In this document: piece after piece, positions 23,961 to 37,400 of the stretch
Numbering within the stretch: the stretch's first letter is position 1
Layout: each line of letters begins with the position of its first letter
NCBI GenBank assembly: GCA_029204225.1
Contig: CM055097.1
Coordinates: 70,808,252 to 70,872,251 of the forward strand
DNA length: 64,000 bases
Origin: Diphasiastrum complanatum
Taxonomy: Eukaryota; Streptophyta; Lycopodiopsida; Lycopodiales; Lycopodiaceae
Direction: 5' to 3'
Position numbers and translations under genes: made by a program
Notes under the pieces: generated by a model
Databases searched by the model: none
Told to the model about the DNA's origin: nothing
The model's input: the letters and a program-made list of their open reading frames with translations, nothing else

Positions 23961-24661
23961 TGTGAAAGTACTGTACTTTAGTACCATAAATGGATCTACA
24001 AAAGATCCACAAGAGTGATTGGATGCTTGCTTAACAATCTATCAAAAAACTAGACACAAAAAAGTTGATCTAGATTGGCAATTTGACAAACAACAAGTAT
24101 TAACAATCAAAAGCATTGATAAACATTGAAATCCGAGCCCACACGTGTGTACTATAGGCTGTAGTACGGCCTTCAACCTGAGAAACAAGTAGAAATTGAT
24201 TTGGTTTCATTTGGATCACAAAAACTCAATGTACATAGTGAACTAGCTTGAGATTGCCAATGAGCTCCAAACATTTTCTATCTTCTCACTATGGAGAGAG
24301 GGAATACATACCAAATTCGACTTCCTTCTTGAAGTTAGGTGGATTTCCAGCATGTAATAAGGAAGTTAACTCACTCTCCTTGACCTAAAATGAAACCCTA
24401 GTCTATTTCCTAGAGTTATGCTTGGTAGGTAGCTAGTTGGTCAAATTTTCACCTTAAACTTAGGTGTAGGTCCTATAAAGTAGGGATGACCACCAAATAG
24501 ACATGACCAACTCTCTTGAATTGACCTAACCTACATTAGGATGGGTTTCCCATGTGGCATCATGGCCTCACATGTACGGGACCCACTTTTGTACACAATT
24601 TACACTATTCTACATGGTTTTTGATCAAGCTAGATTTGCCAAATTTTGGCAATTCTTCACA
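23961..24661 (-). mobile_element. Family A LTR3, 701 bp
   Basis: Shared by bodies 2 and 3. It belongs with LTR4 (GATTGGATGC, AGCATTGATAAAC, GTCTATTTCCTAGAG, GGTAGGTAGC, GGCAATTCTTCACA). On its left the TCTGATACCA of the PBS is deleted, leaving GTACTTGTGAAAG. Confidence 0.9.
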
Positions 24662-24719
24662 CTCCTCCTCAAATGTAGCTTGATCTATTTACAACTCTCT
24701 GATAGATCAATGAAAGCTT

Positions 24720-25019
24720 TTAGAAGTGTCTAAAAAATCCAGCTACAAAGAAGGAACTTTTGATACTCCAATAGAGAATGATGTCCATGAAGGATCTTTC
24801 ACCACCTCTTAGAGGATCCCTTACAAGATGTTCCATAAATGTGTCTATATACATGTAGCACACTTCAAAACTAAACATCATGCCAAGCCATGGATTCCAA
24901 GGCATTTTGTGCACTTGAAGATACATCAATTAAAATATTAAGTGCATAAATAATGTTGCCAAAGACAACTTGTCTTGCTTGATCCATATGATTGAGCCTA
25001 GATGGCTCCATCTTGATAC
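24720..25019 (-). pseudogene. Family A body 3: distal unassigned ORF
   Basis: Includes ALESMAWHDV and EHLVRDPLRGGERSF, the conserved last part of the unassigned region in all three bodies. It ends about 60 bp before LTR3. Confidence 0.5.
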
Positions 25020-26537
25020 TCAAGGTTCTTCTTGGAGTCCTCGGATCTTGAGCTTGCTCCTCCACTTGACTTGACTCCAAACCATCAATGAATTGAATAA
25101 GGTGTTGATCCAAAGGTGCTTCTTCAAGTTTACATTCCACTCTTGAAAGATCACATTTCCACCATTGACAAATTCTTTGGCTGAAAACAAGTAGATTCTA
25201 CAATCTCTACTTGAAGAGCAAAACACTACCATTATTCCTATCATTGAAATAGGATAATCTTTGGTCCTTACATTGGAATGATCATGCTCAAAGCATGTGG
25301 ACCCAAATATTTCCGATACAAATAATATTTCATCTTTTATGACACTATTCAAACTATTACAAAAATGGTTATCCAATGAAATTGCTTTATCAACAACAAA
25401 TGTAGATTTCAAAGCATCCCATTTCATTGTCTTGTCATACAAAGTAATAAATACCATGAATCTTAAAGGTAAGAAACAAGTCACCTCATGTCTACTAATA
25501 CTTTCCAGAAAGTATTCAAAGATAGTAGACTCTCCAATGCTCACCACCCTTGCAAGATGCACACTTGAATGGACAATTTGCATGCAATTTGACGACTCGG
25601 ACATTGTCATTGAGGACTCCCTTGGAACTCTCATGCTTTGAGGCTGATTCTCAAGAGCTTCCTCCTTTTGATGCTCCTCCTCAATGCAAGCAAGATCACA
25701 CTTTGCCAAGATCTCCTCTTGAGTGATCTCCTCCTTTGCCAAGCTCATTCTTTTAAAAGCAACACTAGCTTCCAACTTAAACAATCTTCCATGTTTAAAT
25801 CCCTTTGCAATGCAAACATCATTCTTCAAGATGAAGCAAACACCATGCTTAAAGTGGACATCCAAACCACTTTCTAAGAGTAGACCAACACTAAGCATAT
25901 TCTTGGTGATTGATGGTACATAAAGGACATTTTCTAGATCCATGCATTTTGAGGATTCTAGACACAAAGAGATGGGGCCAACACCATCTATCCTACACTC
26001 TTCATCATTTGCAGTAAAGACAAACTTTTTAGCATCATTGAAAGAGTGTAAGGTTGAGAAAAAGTCCTTTTCACAAGACATGTGGGAGCTAGCCCCACTG
26101 TCAATCCACCAATTGTCTCTTGAATTGCTATTGCTTGTTGGTGAGGATGTAGATGCCATCAAGAATACATCTACTTCATCCTCCTCCTCCTCCTTTGCAA
26201 GGTTTCCTTGTTTGTCCTCCTCCACTTGTGCTCTTAGCCTCTTGTAGCATTCAGATGCATAATGCCCATTCTTTCCACAAAAGAAGCATTTTTGCTTTGA
26301 CTTGTCCTTTGAGATTGATGCATCATCCTCTTCTTTGGCCTCCTTTGGATGCTTCTTCTTTCCATTGGTCTTCTTTTTGCCCTTGAATGAGAAATTGGCT
26401 TTCTCATCACCATCCTGCAAAGACAAGGAACTCATTCTAGATTTTGCATGGAGCATCCTACACTGTTCAGCCACTAATACACTGTGAAGTTTTTCTATAG
26501 TTGGCAAAGTGTCTTGGATGGCAAAACTTTGGACCAA
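25020..26537 (-). pseudogene. Family A body 3: long ORF, gag C-terminus, protease and unassigned domain (505 codons)
   Basis: The only body in which protease and downstream region are in one open frame. Order: gag C-terminus, knuckle CFFCGKNGHYASEC, protease WWIDSGASSHMS, linker VLYVPSITKNMLSVG, FKHGRLFKLE, then about 220 residues of unassigned sequence rich in hydrophobic segments (FLPLRFMVFITLYD, SMIGIMVVFCSSS). Body 1 differs by two nucleotides at the protease boundary (near 25968), which explains its split frames. The unassigned part shows no RT, RNase H or integrase signature. Confidence 0.6.
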
Positions 26538-27022
26538 ATTTGCAAAGTCATTACTAGACCATTAAGGACAATTTGTACAAGCTCTCCATCATGAATCTTC
26601 TCTCCAATGGAAGCCAACTCCCTATTTAGAGACTTGATTCTGAGTACATAATCCTGTGCACTCTCCTCACTTCTCCTCATGCTTTGCAAAATTTGATTTC
26701 TAAGCATAAGAACTCTAGAAGTGTTGCTAGACTCATAGATTGATTTTAAAGACTCCCAAGCCTCTTTAGCATTAGTACAAGCTGATACTTCTCTCAACAA
26801 ATCATTGCTCACATTCATCTTCACACAATGAAGTGCAAGCCTAGATCTCTTCTTGTATCTAGCTAACTCCTGTGCACCTAGAGGTTCATCTTCATCTTCA
26901 ATCAAGAACTCATAAAGGTCTTGGAGCACTAAGAGTGACTCCATTCTAACCTTCCAAATAGCATAATTTGTAGAATTCAACCTCTCACTAGCTTCTAGAA
27001 GGTATGCTCCAGCAGATCCCAT
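26495..27022 (-). pseudogene. Family A body 3: gag N-terminal half
   Basis: Same gag core as body 1, from the ATG at 27022. A 2-nt deletion near 26550 (CATTACTAG against CATCTCCTAG in body 1) separates it from the C-terminal half. Confidence 0.75.
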
Positions 27023-27829
27023 CTTACTAGTGACTTCTACAAACAAGAAATAGATTTGATTGACTTGAAACTCACAAAGGTCTCACACTTGCAGTGTTTC
27101 ACTCAAATTTGATTTCTAATCCAACAAATGGACTTATAATCGCAGTTCTATCACTCCCTCACAAAGCTGGAATGAAGATAAGATGAAATGAAAACTACTT
27201 TCAAACAAATCTTGCCAAGAAATGGATTTGATTGTCTCTAGAAACTCACTAAGGTCTCTCTCTTGTAGTTTTTCACTCAAATTAGATTTCTAATCCAACA
27301 AATGGACTTATAATCTCAGTTCTAACACTCCCTCACAAAGTTGGAATGAAGATAAGATGATGTGAAATCTACTTACAATCAAATCTTGCAAAATTTGGCT
27401 ATTTTTGGACAAAAAAAAATGACTTAATCTCTTTCTTCCTTCTTGGTGTACTTTCAAGACCTGTTTTTAACCTTAATAGGACTTGAACTCAGCCTAGATT
27501 AATTAGATTCCATGAAACAAATTCAAATCTAATCAATGGCAAATGATCTTGGTAGATTATTCTAGGATCTCCACCAAAAATTACACCAATAGCTCACAAA
27601 TTGAATTTTTTTGGATCAAATGAATACCATGCATTAAATGCAGGTTCAGAGGTGCGCACACATGTGGACAGTATGGATTTGGACCCCTACCAAGATTGGG
27701 ATCAAATCTCCTCACCAAAATCAAGATTCTAGCTTGCCCTCTCAAGACTAGTTTTTAGCACCAAAACTTGCTAAAAATGGATTTGCATTAGATCAATGGC
27801 TTATGCTCTTGTACTTGGCTCTGATACCA

Positions 27830-28530
27830 TGTGAAAGTACTGTACTTTAGGACCATAAATGGATCTACAAAAGATCCACAAGAGTGATTGGATGCTTGCT
27901 TAACAATCTATCAAGAAACTAGACACAAAAAAGTTGATCTAGATTGGCAATTTGACAAACAACAAGCATTAACAATCAAAAGCATTGATAAACATTGAAA
28001 TCCGAGCCCACACGTGTGTAATACAGACTGTAGTACGGCCTTCAACCTGAGAAACAAGTAGAAATTGATTTGGTTTCATTTGGATCACAAAAACTCAATG
28101 TACATAGTGAACTAGCTTGAGATTGCCAATGAGCTCCAAAAATTTTCTATCTTCTCACTATGGAGAGAGGGAATACATACCAAATTAGACTTACTTCTTG
28201 AAGTTAGGTGGATTTCCAGCATGTAATAAGGAAGTTAACTCACTCTCCTTGACCTAAAATGAAACCCTAGTCTATTTCCTAGAGTCATGCTTGGTAGGTA
28301 GCTTGTTGGTCAAATTTTCACCTTAAACTTAGGTGTAGGTCCTATAAAGTAGGGATGACCACCAAATAGACATGACCAACTCTCTTGACTTGACCTAACC
28401 TATATTAGGATGGGTTTCCCATGTGGCATCATGGCCTCACATGTGCGGGACCCACTTGTGTACACAATTTACACTATTCTACATGGTTTTTGATCAAGCT
28501 AGATTTGCCAATGTTTGGCAATTCTTCACA
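27830..28530 (-). mobile_element. Family A LTR4, 701 bp
   Basis: Same subgroup as LTR3. PBS of body 3 (TCTGATACCA) lies directly to its left. Confidence 0.9.
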
Positions 28531-28549
28531 GTACTTGGCTCTGATACCA
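28531..28549 (-). other. 19-bp PBS-containing remnant between LTR4 and LTR5
   Basis: GTACTTGGCTCTGATACCA separates the two LTRs. It is the PBS end of a fourth body of which nothing else remains. Confidence 0.8.
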
Positions 28550-29087
28550 TGTGAAAGTACTGTACTTTAGGACCATAAATGGATCTACAAAAGATCCACA
28601 AGAGTGATTGCATGCTTGCTTAACAATCTATCAAAAAACTAGACACAAAAAAGTTGATCTAGATTGGCAGTTTGACAAACAACAAGAATTAACAATCAAA
28701 AGCATTAATAAACATTGAAATCCGAGCCCACACATGTGTACTATAGTTTGTAGTACGGCCTTCAACTTGATAAACAAGTAGAAATTGATTTGGTTTCATT
28801 TGGATCACAAAAACTCAATGTACATAGTGAACTAGCTTGAGATTGCCAATGAGCTCCAAAAATTTTCTATCTTCTCACTATGGAGAGAGGGAATACATAG
28901 CAAATTCGACTTCCTTCTTGAAGTTAGGTGGATTTCCAGCATGTAATAAGGAAGTTAACTCACTCTCCTTGACCTAAAATGAAACCCTAGCCTAGATCCT
29001 AGAGTTATGCTTGGTAGATAGCTAGTTGGTCAAATTTTCACCTTAAATTTAGGTGTAGGTCCTATAAAGTAGGGATGACCACCAAAT
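28550..29087 (-). mobile_element. Family A LTR5, truncated (538 of ~702 bp)
   Basis: Matches the LTR1/LTR2 subgroup up to GATGACCACCAAAT and then switches to the TGTAAAAATT start of another LTR. The missing ~165 bp are not found on the far side. Confidence 0.85.
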
Positions 29088-29769
29088 TGTAAAAATTATA
29101 GCAAATAAGGATCCTAAAACACTTGAAATGATGAGGGAAACAATAGATTATGATTTCATAAGATTAGCACAAGTTGAACCATCAAAATCCATCAAAAATC
29201 TATGCTTGAACCTCACTAAATGGCCCAAATCCTTGAAGAAGGCTTCACACGTGTGAAAGTACGGCCTCCCACAGTCTGAGTATTGTACACCAGACCTACA
29301 TTCAATCCTATAATCATTAGTAATCACAAGTACTCAAACAATTATGAACATAGAGAGCAATTGCACCATTATGAGAGAAAAATCATGAAATTGCTTGATT
29401 GATTTTGGTGAGATAATATCACCTATATATACATGATCCATCACGGTTTTGGGCAGGTATGAGTAGCCCTAAACCTATCCCTAATGCTAATTTTGGTGGA
29501 TCTTTCATCCCTACCAATTTAGGGTTGGAATCTTGGAGATCCCTCAACAATGCAAAAATTACCAAAAATAGCTCCTATTTTTTCTCCCTTGTATCTAAGC
29601 ATAATTTGGACTCATTCCAAAGGTTCTAACACTTAGGTCTACTTGAGAACATCCTTATGAATGGAATCCTATGCTATTTGGCACGTGTGACAAGCCACAT
29701 CATGACCATCTAACTATTTACAAGTCATATGACCAAAACTAGTCAAGCTAGAATTGTGAATTTTTAACA
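29088..29769 (-). mobile_element. LTR of a second copia element, 682 bp
   Basis: The plus strand begins TGTAAAAATT and ends AATTTTTAACA, imperfect inverted termini. On the right follows the polypurine tract (inverse CTCCTCCTCAC) and then the RNase H coding end, so this is the 3' LTR of a minus-strand copia element inserted in, or joined to, LTR5. Confidence 0.75.
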
Positions 29770-29783
29770 CTCCTCCTCACTAT

Positions 29784-30437
29784 CTAGCTTGGTTCAATCA
29801 TTGCTTTACTAATCACTCCAAGTGATGATCTGAACTTCATAAAAGGTGTCTTTTGAAGTGGTTTAGTAAGTAGATCAGCTACACATTCATTGCTTGGAAC
29901 ATGCTCCAAAGCAATCTCCTTGGCTTGCACCATTTCTCTCACAAAGTGATGGCATATCTCAATGTGCTTAGATCTTGCATGGAAGATTGGGTTAGATGCA
30001 AGGTGTTGGGCTGATATATTGTCATTGTAGATGATTGGTGCCTCCTCTGAATCCATGATCTTTAGTTCCACCAATAATCTCTTGATCCAAAGTACCTCCA
30101 TTGTAGTGGTTGTCAAAGCTTTGTCCTCGGCCTTGGTTGAAGATAGAGATATAGTTTCTTGCTTTTTTGAAAGCCATGAAACCACACCTTCTCCTATGAA
30201 AGTTGAATAGGCACTTGTTGATTTTCTATCCCTCTTGTCCCCTGCAAAATCTGAATCACTAAATGCATGAAGGTTAATCACATCTCCTCTATATAGAATC
30301 CCAAAATCCAATGTACCTGAGATGTATCTTAGAATCCTCTTAGTCTTTTTCCAATGGATATTCAATGGCTTTTGCATGGATTGGCTCAACCTACATACAC
30401 TAAAGCTAAGATCTGGTCTAGTTATAGTGATCCACAT
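29784..30437 (-). pseudogene. Copia RT C-terminus and RNase H, 217 codons
   Basis: ITRPDLSFSV (RT/RNase H connection), SDSDFAGDKRDRKSTSAY (first catalytic Asp region), SSTKAEDKAL (Glu region), HIEICHHFVREMV and VADLLTKPL form a nearly complete copia RNase H in one open frame. The polypeptide is cut just upstream of the first Met at 30437. No RT, integrase or gag follows, so only the 3' end of the element is left. Confidence 0.85.
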
Positions 30438-30439
30438 TA

Positions 30440-31285
30440 GTTAAGCGAAACACCCTCCTTGGGTATTAATGATTCCAATATGACAATGATGGATTAATAA
30501 TAGCAATGTCCTTGCTAGATTATCTTATTTCAAAAAATGTATTAGGTTTAGTCAAGCGAGTTGAAAGCGTGACTCACCATAAGTGTCTAACAAGAGGTTA
30601 CATTCACCTCAAATGCCATGTAACCATTCCATACAAGTTATTTATTTGAATTTCAACAAACCCTAAAATGTATCATCTCTTTGGTTATCATTATGCTCAA
30701 AGATACTAATGCTTTCAATGCTTGATAGAACCTTCTTATGTTACGACCACTTTTCAGTTATAAAAACTGTATGAGATGATAATTTACATGAGCAATTCGG
30801 TTTCATATGTCTATTAACAATTGTTTAACATATTAATGAGGCAAACCAAAGTCTTAATGAGCAGCCCTCTGCAAGATTACATTAGTTGTGTTTGAGAAAA
30901 TTGAACATCCATTAGGAAGCATCAAAATGAAGCACATATGTTCACAGCGTGACTAATGATCATATTACATGCAAGTCTTGGTAACATTCCTCAAAAAATA
31001 GCAACCATTCTAGTAGTCCATTGCATCTTAATGGGCGGCCATTTGTCTTACTAGTAGGGCTCCAAAATCCACATACAAATCTATGCAAATAGCAATCAAA
31101 GTTGCTTGCAGAAGTGCAATGGTCAAGCCCATAGCCAGTCGCTGACCAACATACAAAATGTCATTCTAAAATCTATGTATAATGCATGTACAAGTGCGAT
31201 TTACCAACTAGCAGACAATTGCATTCACAAGTCTCCACTTTGCAATTACCAGGCCGAATTAGGTCGCAATAGAGAGATGATGATG
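30440..31285. other. No recognisable gene
   Basis: Non-coding AT-rich DNA directly beyond the copia truncation point. Confidence 0.5.
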
Positions 31286-33574
<2,289 letters not shown>

Positions 33575-33660
33575 TTTGATGGAAAATGACTTATAAAATC
33601 ACTGTTTTGGTCATATGTTTGATGGAAAATGACTTATAAAATCACTGTTTTGGTCATATG
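33575..33660. repeat. Perfect 43-bp tandem duplication
   Basis: TTTGATGGAAAATGAC...GGTCATATG occurs at 33575-33617 and again, identical, at 33618-33660. A recent duplication. Confidence 0.9.
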
Positions 33661-34643
33661 TTGCCTATACAGTATGGAAGACCTTCGCTGAGCTTTCAGA
33701 TTGTACATCCACTTCAGATATACCTATACTAACTTGGGCGAAGGTTCTTTTCTAGAAAAAGTACTTGTTTTTGAGTTAGGCGAATGATCAGCAATATGCC
33801 ATTTTGGGAACCTTCGCTGACATGCTATATGGTCTTAAAATGTCAAAATTGTCAAAATTGGTGAGCTCCTGCAACTTTGTCGTAGCACGAACAAGACACG
33901 AAGGTCGAATGAGAACGATTTGCGACAGTCAACGTGTCTTTGACTCGAAGCACGAACGATTCGCTAGTGATTCGTGGATCGTAAACACACCTCCATGACC
34001 GCAAACCGCAAAATGGACGCAAAACGAAAACTATGTAAAGAAACGAAAAGAATAAAAGCGAACATAGATTACGAAACAAACGAAGAGAAATCTTTCGCGC
34101 TGCCAGCTGACAGCTCAACGGGCTTCACGCCCAGCTGAAATGAATAGCAACAATGGAGACTAACTAACTAGTTGATTAGCGTTAACTAGTCTTGTGATTC
34201 TACGTTTAGCTATCTTGTAAACTCCACACAGTGGAGGTATAAATGATCCTCTCTAGATCATAACTAAGGGATGAGAATTTGAAAGAGATCTATAAGAGAT
34301 AGAGAGAGACGTAGCGAATAGAGCAAAAAAAGTAAAAATACCATAACTGTGCATGAAAGTCTACCAACGAGCAGAACACAGCATAAGACCAGAGTGTCAA
34401 TCCGCCAACGAGCGAGATATTGACGATCTCGCTCCAAAACCAATCTGATAATATAGTCGCTTTATTTTCGTGTATCTCTCTGTCATGTGCTGTGTGTCTT
34501 GATTAGAATGTGTTCTGTGATGCGTAGTCGCATGTCTGGGATTTTGTAAGAGCTTTCGTACGAAAAAAAAAAATTCAAAGACAGAAAATTGTTCACGAAT
34601 AAGAAGAAGAAGACGAACACAAAACAGCCTCGCTTCCGCGAAA
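33661..34643 (+). other. Probable 5' LTR region of the copia element at 34.7 kb
   Basis: It precedes the PBS and holds a TATA-like GGAGGTATAAATG at 34233-34245. The exact LTR ends could not be fixed because no partner LTR remains. Confidence 0.35.
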
Positions 34644-34656
34644 TGGGATCAGAGCC
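34644..34656 (+). other. PBS of copia element C
   Basis: TGGGATCAGAGCC differs by one base from the usual TGGTATCAGAGCC. Confidence 0.65.
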
Positions 34657-34708
34657 TACAGGTTATCACTATTGATATCCCAACAGTGATTCTTCCAGAC
34701 AACACAAT

Positions 34709-35686
34709 ATGGCTACGACAATCCAGACCAGAGTAGCAATTAGTCTTGATGGTGCAAATTACAGAATCTGGAAATTCAAAATCAAAACAGTCCTGAAGGA
34801 CGAAGGCATCTGGTCGGTGACCGAGCTCTCAGAGGTGCAGCCTCTAGAGAGAGACCCGAGGAGAGTTGAATGGATCAGAAAGGATGAGTGCGCAATGGCG
34901 ATCATCATTTTGTCCATAAATGAAGATCTACTCATGCATATTGAAGACTGCGAAAGCAACCATGCAGCTTGGGAAAGATTAAAGTAGAAGTATGAAGTGA
35001 GGACTATAGCTTTAGTCATGCACCTTCATAATCAGCTGCAATCCATAGGATGGGATGGCAACCAGTTGGATCAGCATGTTGAGAAGATCAGAATGATCTT
35101 TGCTCAACTCGTTGCATCAGGATAGGACCACCAGGTCCCAACACCACATCAGCTGATGTACTTCATGAAATCTCTACCAACGTCCTATCAGTCGCTAAGA
35201 ATGCTCATACTGAGTCTACCAGATATGACATTCGACAAAGCAGTCAGTCTTGTCGCTGATGAGAGACTGATGAGAGATGAAGGAGAGGGAAGCAGTGATC
35301 AAGAGAAGGCTATCTTCATGAAAGGAAAGAAGAAGAACAAGAACAAGCCAAGATTCGAGAAGATGAAGTCCTCAAATAAGCAATCTTCTTCCTGTGATCA
35401 TTGTCACAAACCAGGCCATTGGGCCAACGAATGCTGGTTCAATCCAGCAATACCTTACATGCACTCCAAGAAGAAAGGGCATTCTACATATGACTGCAGA
35501 TTCAACCCAAAAAAGAAAAACAAAGCTAAAAAGACAAACATTGCAGAGTCATCAAAGGATGCTGAAAGAGGTGACGAAGCTTTCACGATACTCGACAAAG
35601 CTTTGACAAGCTACTCCGAATATGACTACGATGTGGTCATCGATTCAGGAGCAACATCTCACATAACCTGCACAAGAAGATCTTGA
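34709..35686 (+). pseudogene. Copia element C: gag with two knuckles and protease
   Basis: From ATG at 34709: LDGANYRIWKFKIKTVL (gag core), stop at 34985, continuing in the same frame with HNQLQSIGW, a second stop near 35125, then LPTSYQSLRMLIL, and the CCHC knuckle CDHCHKPGHWANEC followed by a degenerate second one (KGHSTYDC). Protease site VIDSGATSHIT. The frame closes at 35686 right after the protease start. Non-functional. Confidence 0.85.
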
Positions 35687-36420
35687 TCAACTTTCGCGAA
35701 CTCGAAAATGACAGAGCGGTGGTTCTAGGCGATGGAAGCAGACACAACATCAAGGGCATCGGCTCTCTACAGCTACCAAGCAGAGCTGCCAGGAGCACTT
35801 TATGTGCCCACACTCAGAAAAGATCTGCTATCTGTCTCCAAGATGGCAGATATAGGCATTTGAGTTTTGTTCGACGACAACACTTTTCGTATGATCAAGA
35901 AGACGACAAACAAGTTGCTGACGGTCAGATGCAGAGAAGAAAACCTCTACCAAGCCAGAATAATCAACAACTCTGAAAGCATATTGAATGCTTCAGAAAA
36001 CGAAGATCAGCTCTGGCATAGAAGAATGTATCATCTAAACATGCGGAGCCTGTATGACATGACCAAAAGGGACATTGTCACAGGTCTCAAGATTTCAAGG
36101 CTCGAGGCAAGCAACATCGGAATCCATTCACACACGAGGGAAGAAGAGCCAAGGAAGTCCTTGAGCTCGTTCACTCTGATGTCTGTGGATCGATGAAAAC
36201 AGATTTGCTCTCAAGTTCGAGATATTTTCTAAATGATTACAGCCAAATGACCACGATCTACTACTTGAAGAAGAAATCCGAAGTGTTTGATTCCTTCAAG
36301 AAGTTCATGGCATTTGCAGAGCCACACACCTTGAAAAAGATATAGATCCTTAGATCTGACAATGGAGGTGAATAAAAAAACACAGAATTCATGTTCGAGC
36401 AGCGACAAAACGAACCTCAA
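35687..36420 (+). pseudogene. Copia element C: pre-integrase and truncated integrase
   Basis: LWHRRMYHLNMRSLYDM (pre-integrase zinc-binding region) and DVCGSMKTDL, FLNDYSQMTTIYYLK and LRSDNGGE (integrase) are spread over several frames. After the second catalytic Asp region the sequence jumps to the Arg-rich pre-RT linker (RQRRPPDRQF), so the integrase C-terminus is deleted. Confidence 0.75.
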
Positions 36421-36559
36421 AGGTCAACGAGACAAAGAAGACCTCCTGACCGCCAATTTTCAATGGAGCGAAGAAACATAGTTCGAGTACTACAGCTTCA
36501 CAGAAGAGCCAACAACATACCAAGAAGCTATCCAGAGGCCAGAGGGAGAATTTTGAAAG

Positions 36560-37400
36560 TGGGCAATGTCAGAGGAGATTGAGTCGATGAGACGAAACGA
36601 GGCATGGACATTAGAGCCACTATTGAAAAACAGAAAGGTAGTCAACTGCAAGTGGGTGTACAAGAAAAAGCAAAAATCAGATGGCAGTATTGGCCGCTAA
36701 AAGACAAGGCTTGTCACAAAGGGCTACACGCAGAGATATGGTGTCGACTATTTCGACACATATTCGCCCATGGTCAAGATGACAAGCATAAGGCTACTCC
36801 TTGCATACGCCACAGAGTACAATCTGAAAATTCACCAGATTGACGTGAAAACAGCCTTTCTCCACGGAGATCTAAAGGAGGAAATCTTCATGAAGCAGCC
36901 TGAAGGCTATGAAAACCCTGACAACAGACAATATGTCTGTCGATTGCAGAGATGCATCTATGGTCTAAAACAGGCATCACGAGTCTGGTACAAAAAGCTT
37001 GATGGTCTTCTATAGTTTCTAGACTTAAATCCTACTAAACCAGACTACAATGTCTACATCAAAAGAGTAGGAAAGGATTTTGTGATACTGACCATTTTCG
37101 TGGATGATTTGTTGATGATAGGAAATTCCTTGATGCTGATCAAACACACAAAGAGTCAGATTTTTGAAAGCTACGAAATAACAGATCTTGGAGAAGCAAC
37201 AAAATGCCTAGGGCTGTAAATCAGAAGAGATAAAGCAAATGGCGAAATGCACTTGAGCCAGTCAGAATACGCCAAAAAAGTGCTGAAGTCGTACCACCAC
37301 ATGATGGACTACAAAGAGAAAACCACACCAATGATAGTTGGAGCCAAGCTCACGAAACATGATTGCCCAAAAACAGAAGAGGAAGAACAGATGATGGCAG
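36560..37400 (+). pseudogene. Copia element C: reverse transcriptase, cut at 37400
   Basis: VNCKWVYKKKQK, GVDYFDTYSPMVKMTSIR, QIDVKTAFLHGDLKEEI, YGLKQASRVWYKKLD and the catalytic FVDDLLMIG are present in order, in one main frame broken by stops and frameshifts. It ends at KTEEEEQMMAG, where ~20 more RT residues and RNase H should follow; instead the sequence switches to the LTR of family B. Confidence 0.85.

Larger units (their letters stand above)
16288..29087 (-). mobile_element. Tandem array of three gag-only copia-like elements sharing LTRs (family A)
   Basis: Read on the plus strand the order is LTR1 - body1 - LTR2 - body2 - LTR3 - body3 - LTR4 - 19 bp - LTR5 (truncated). Each body is about 3.13-3.17 kb and runs right to left: PBS (inverse of TGGTATCAGA), leader, gag, zinc knuckle, protease, pre-integrase stub, then sequence with no integrase, reverse transcriptase or RNase H motif, and a polypurine tract (GAGGAGGAG) next to the following LTR. 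Neighbouring elements share single LTRs, so the array is a true head-to-tail concatemer rather than separate insertions. Confidence 0.9.
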
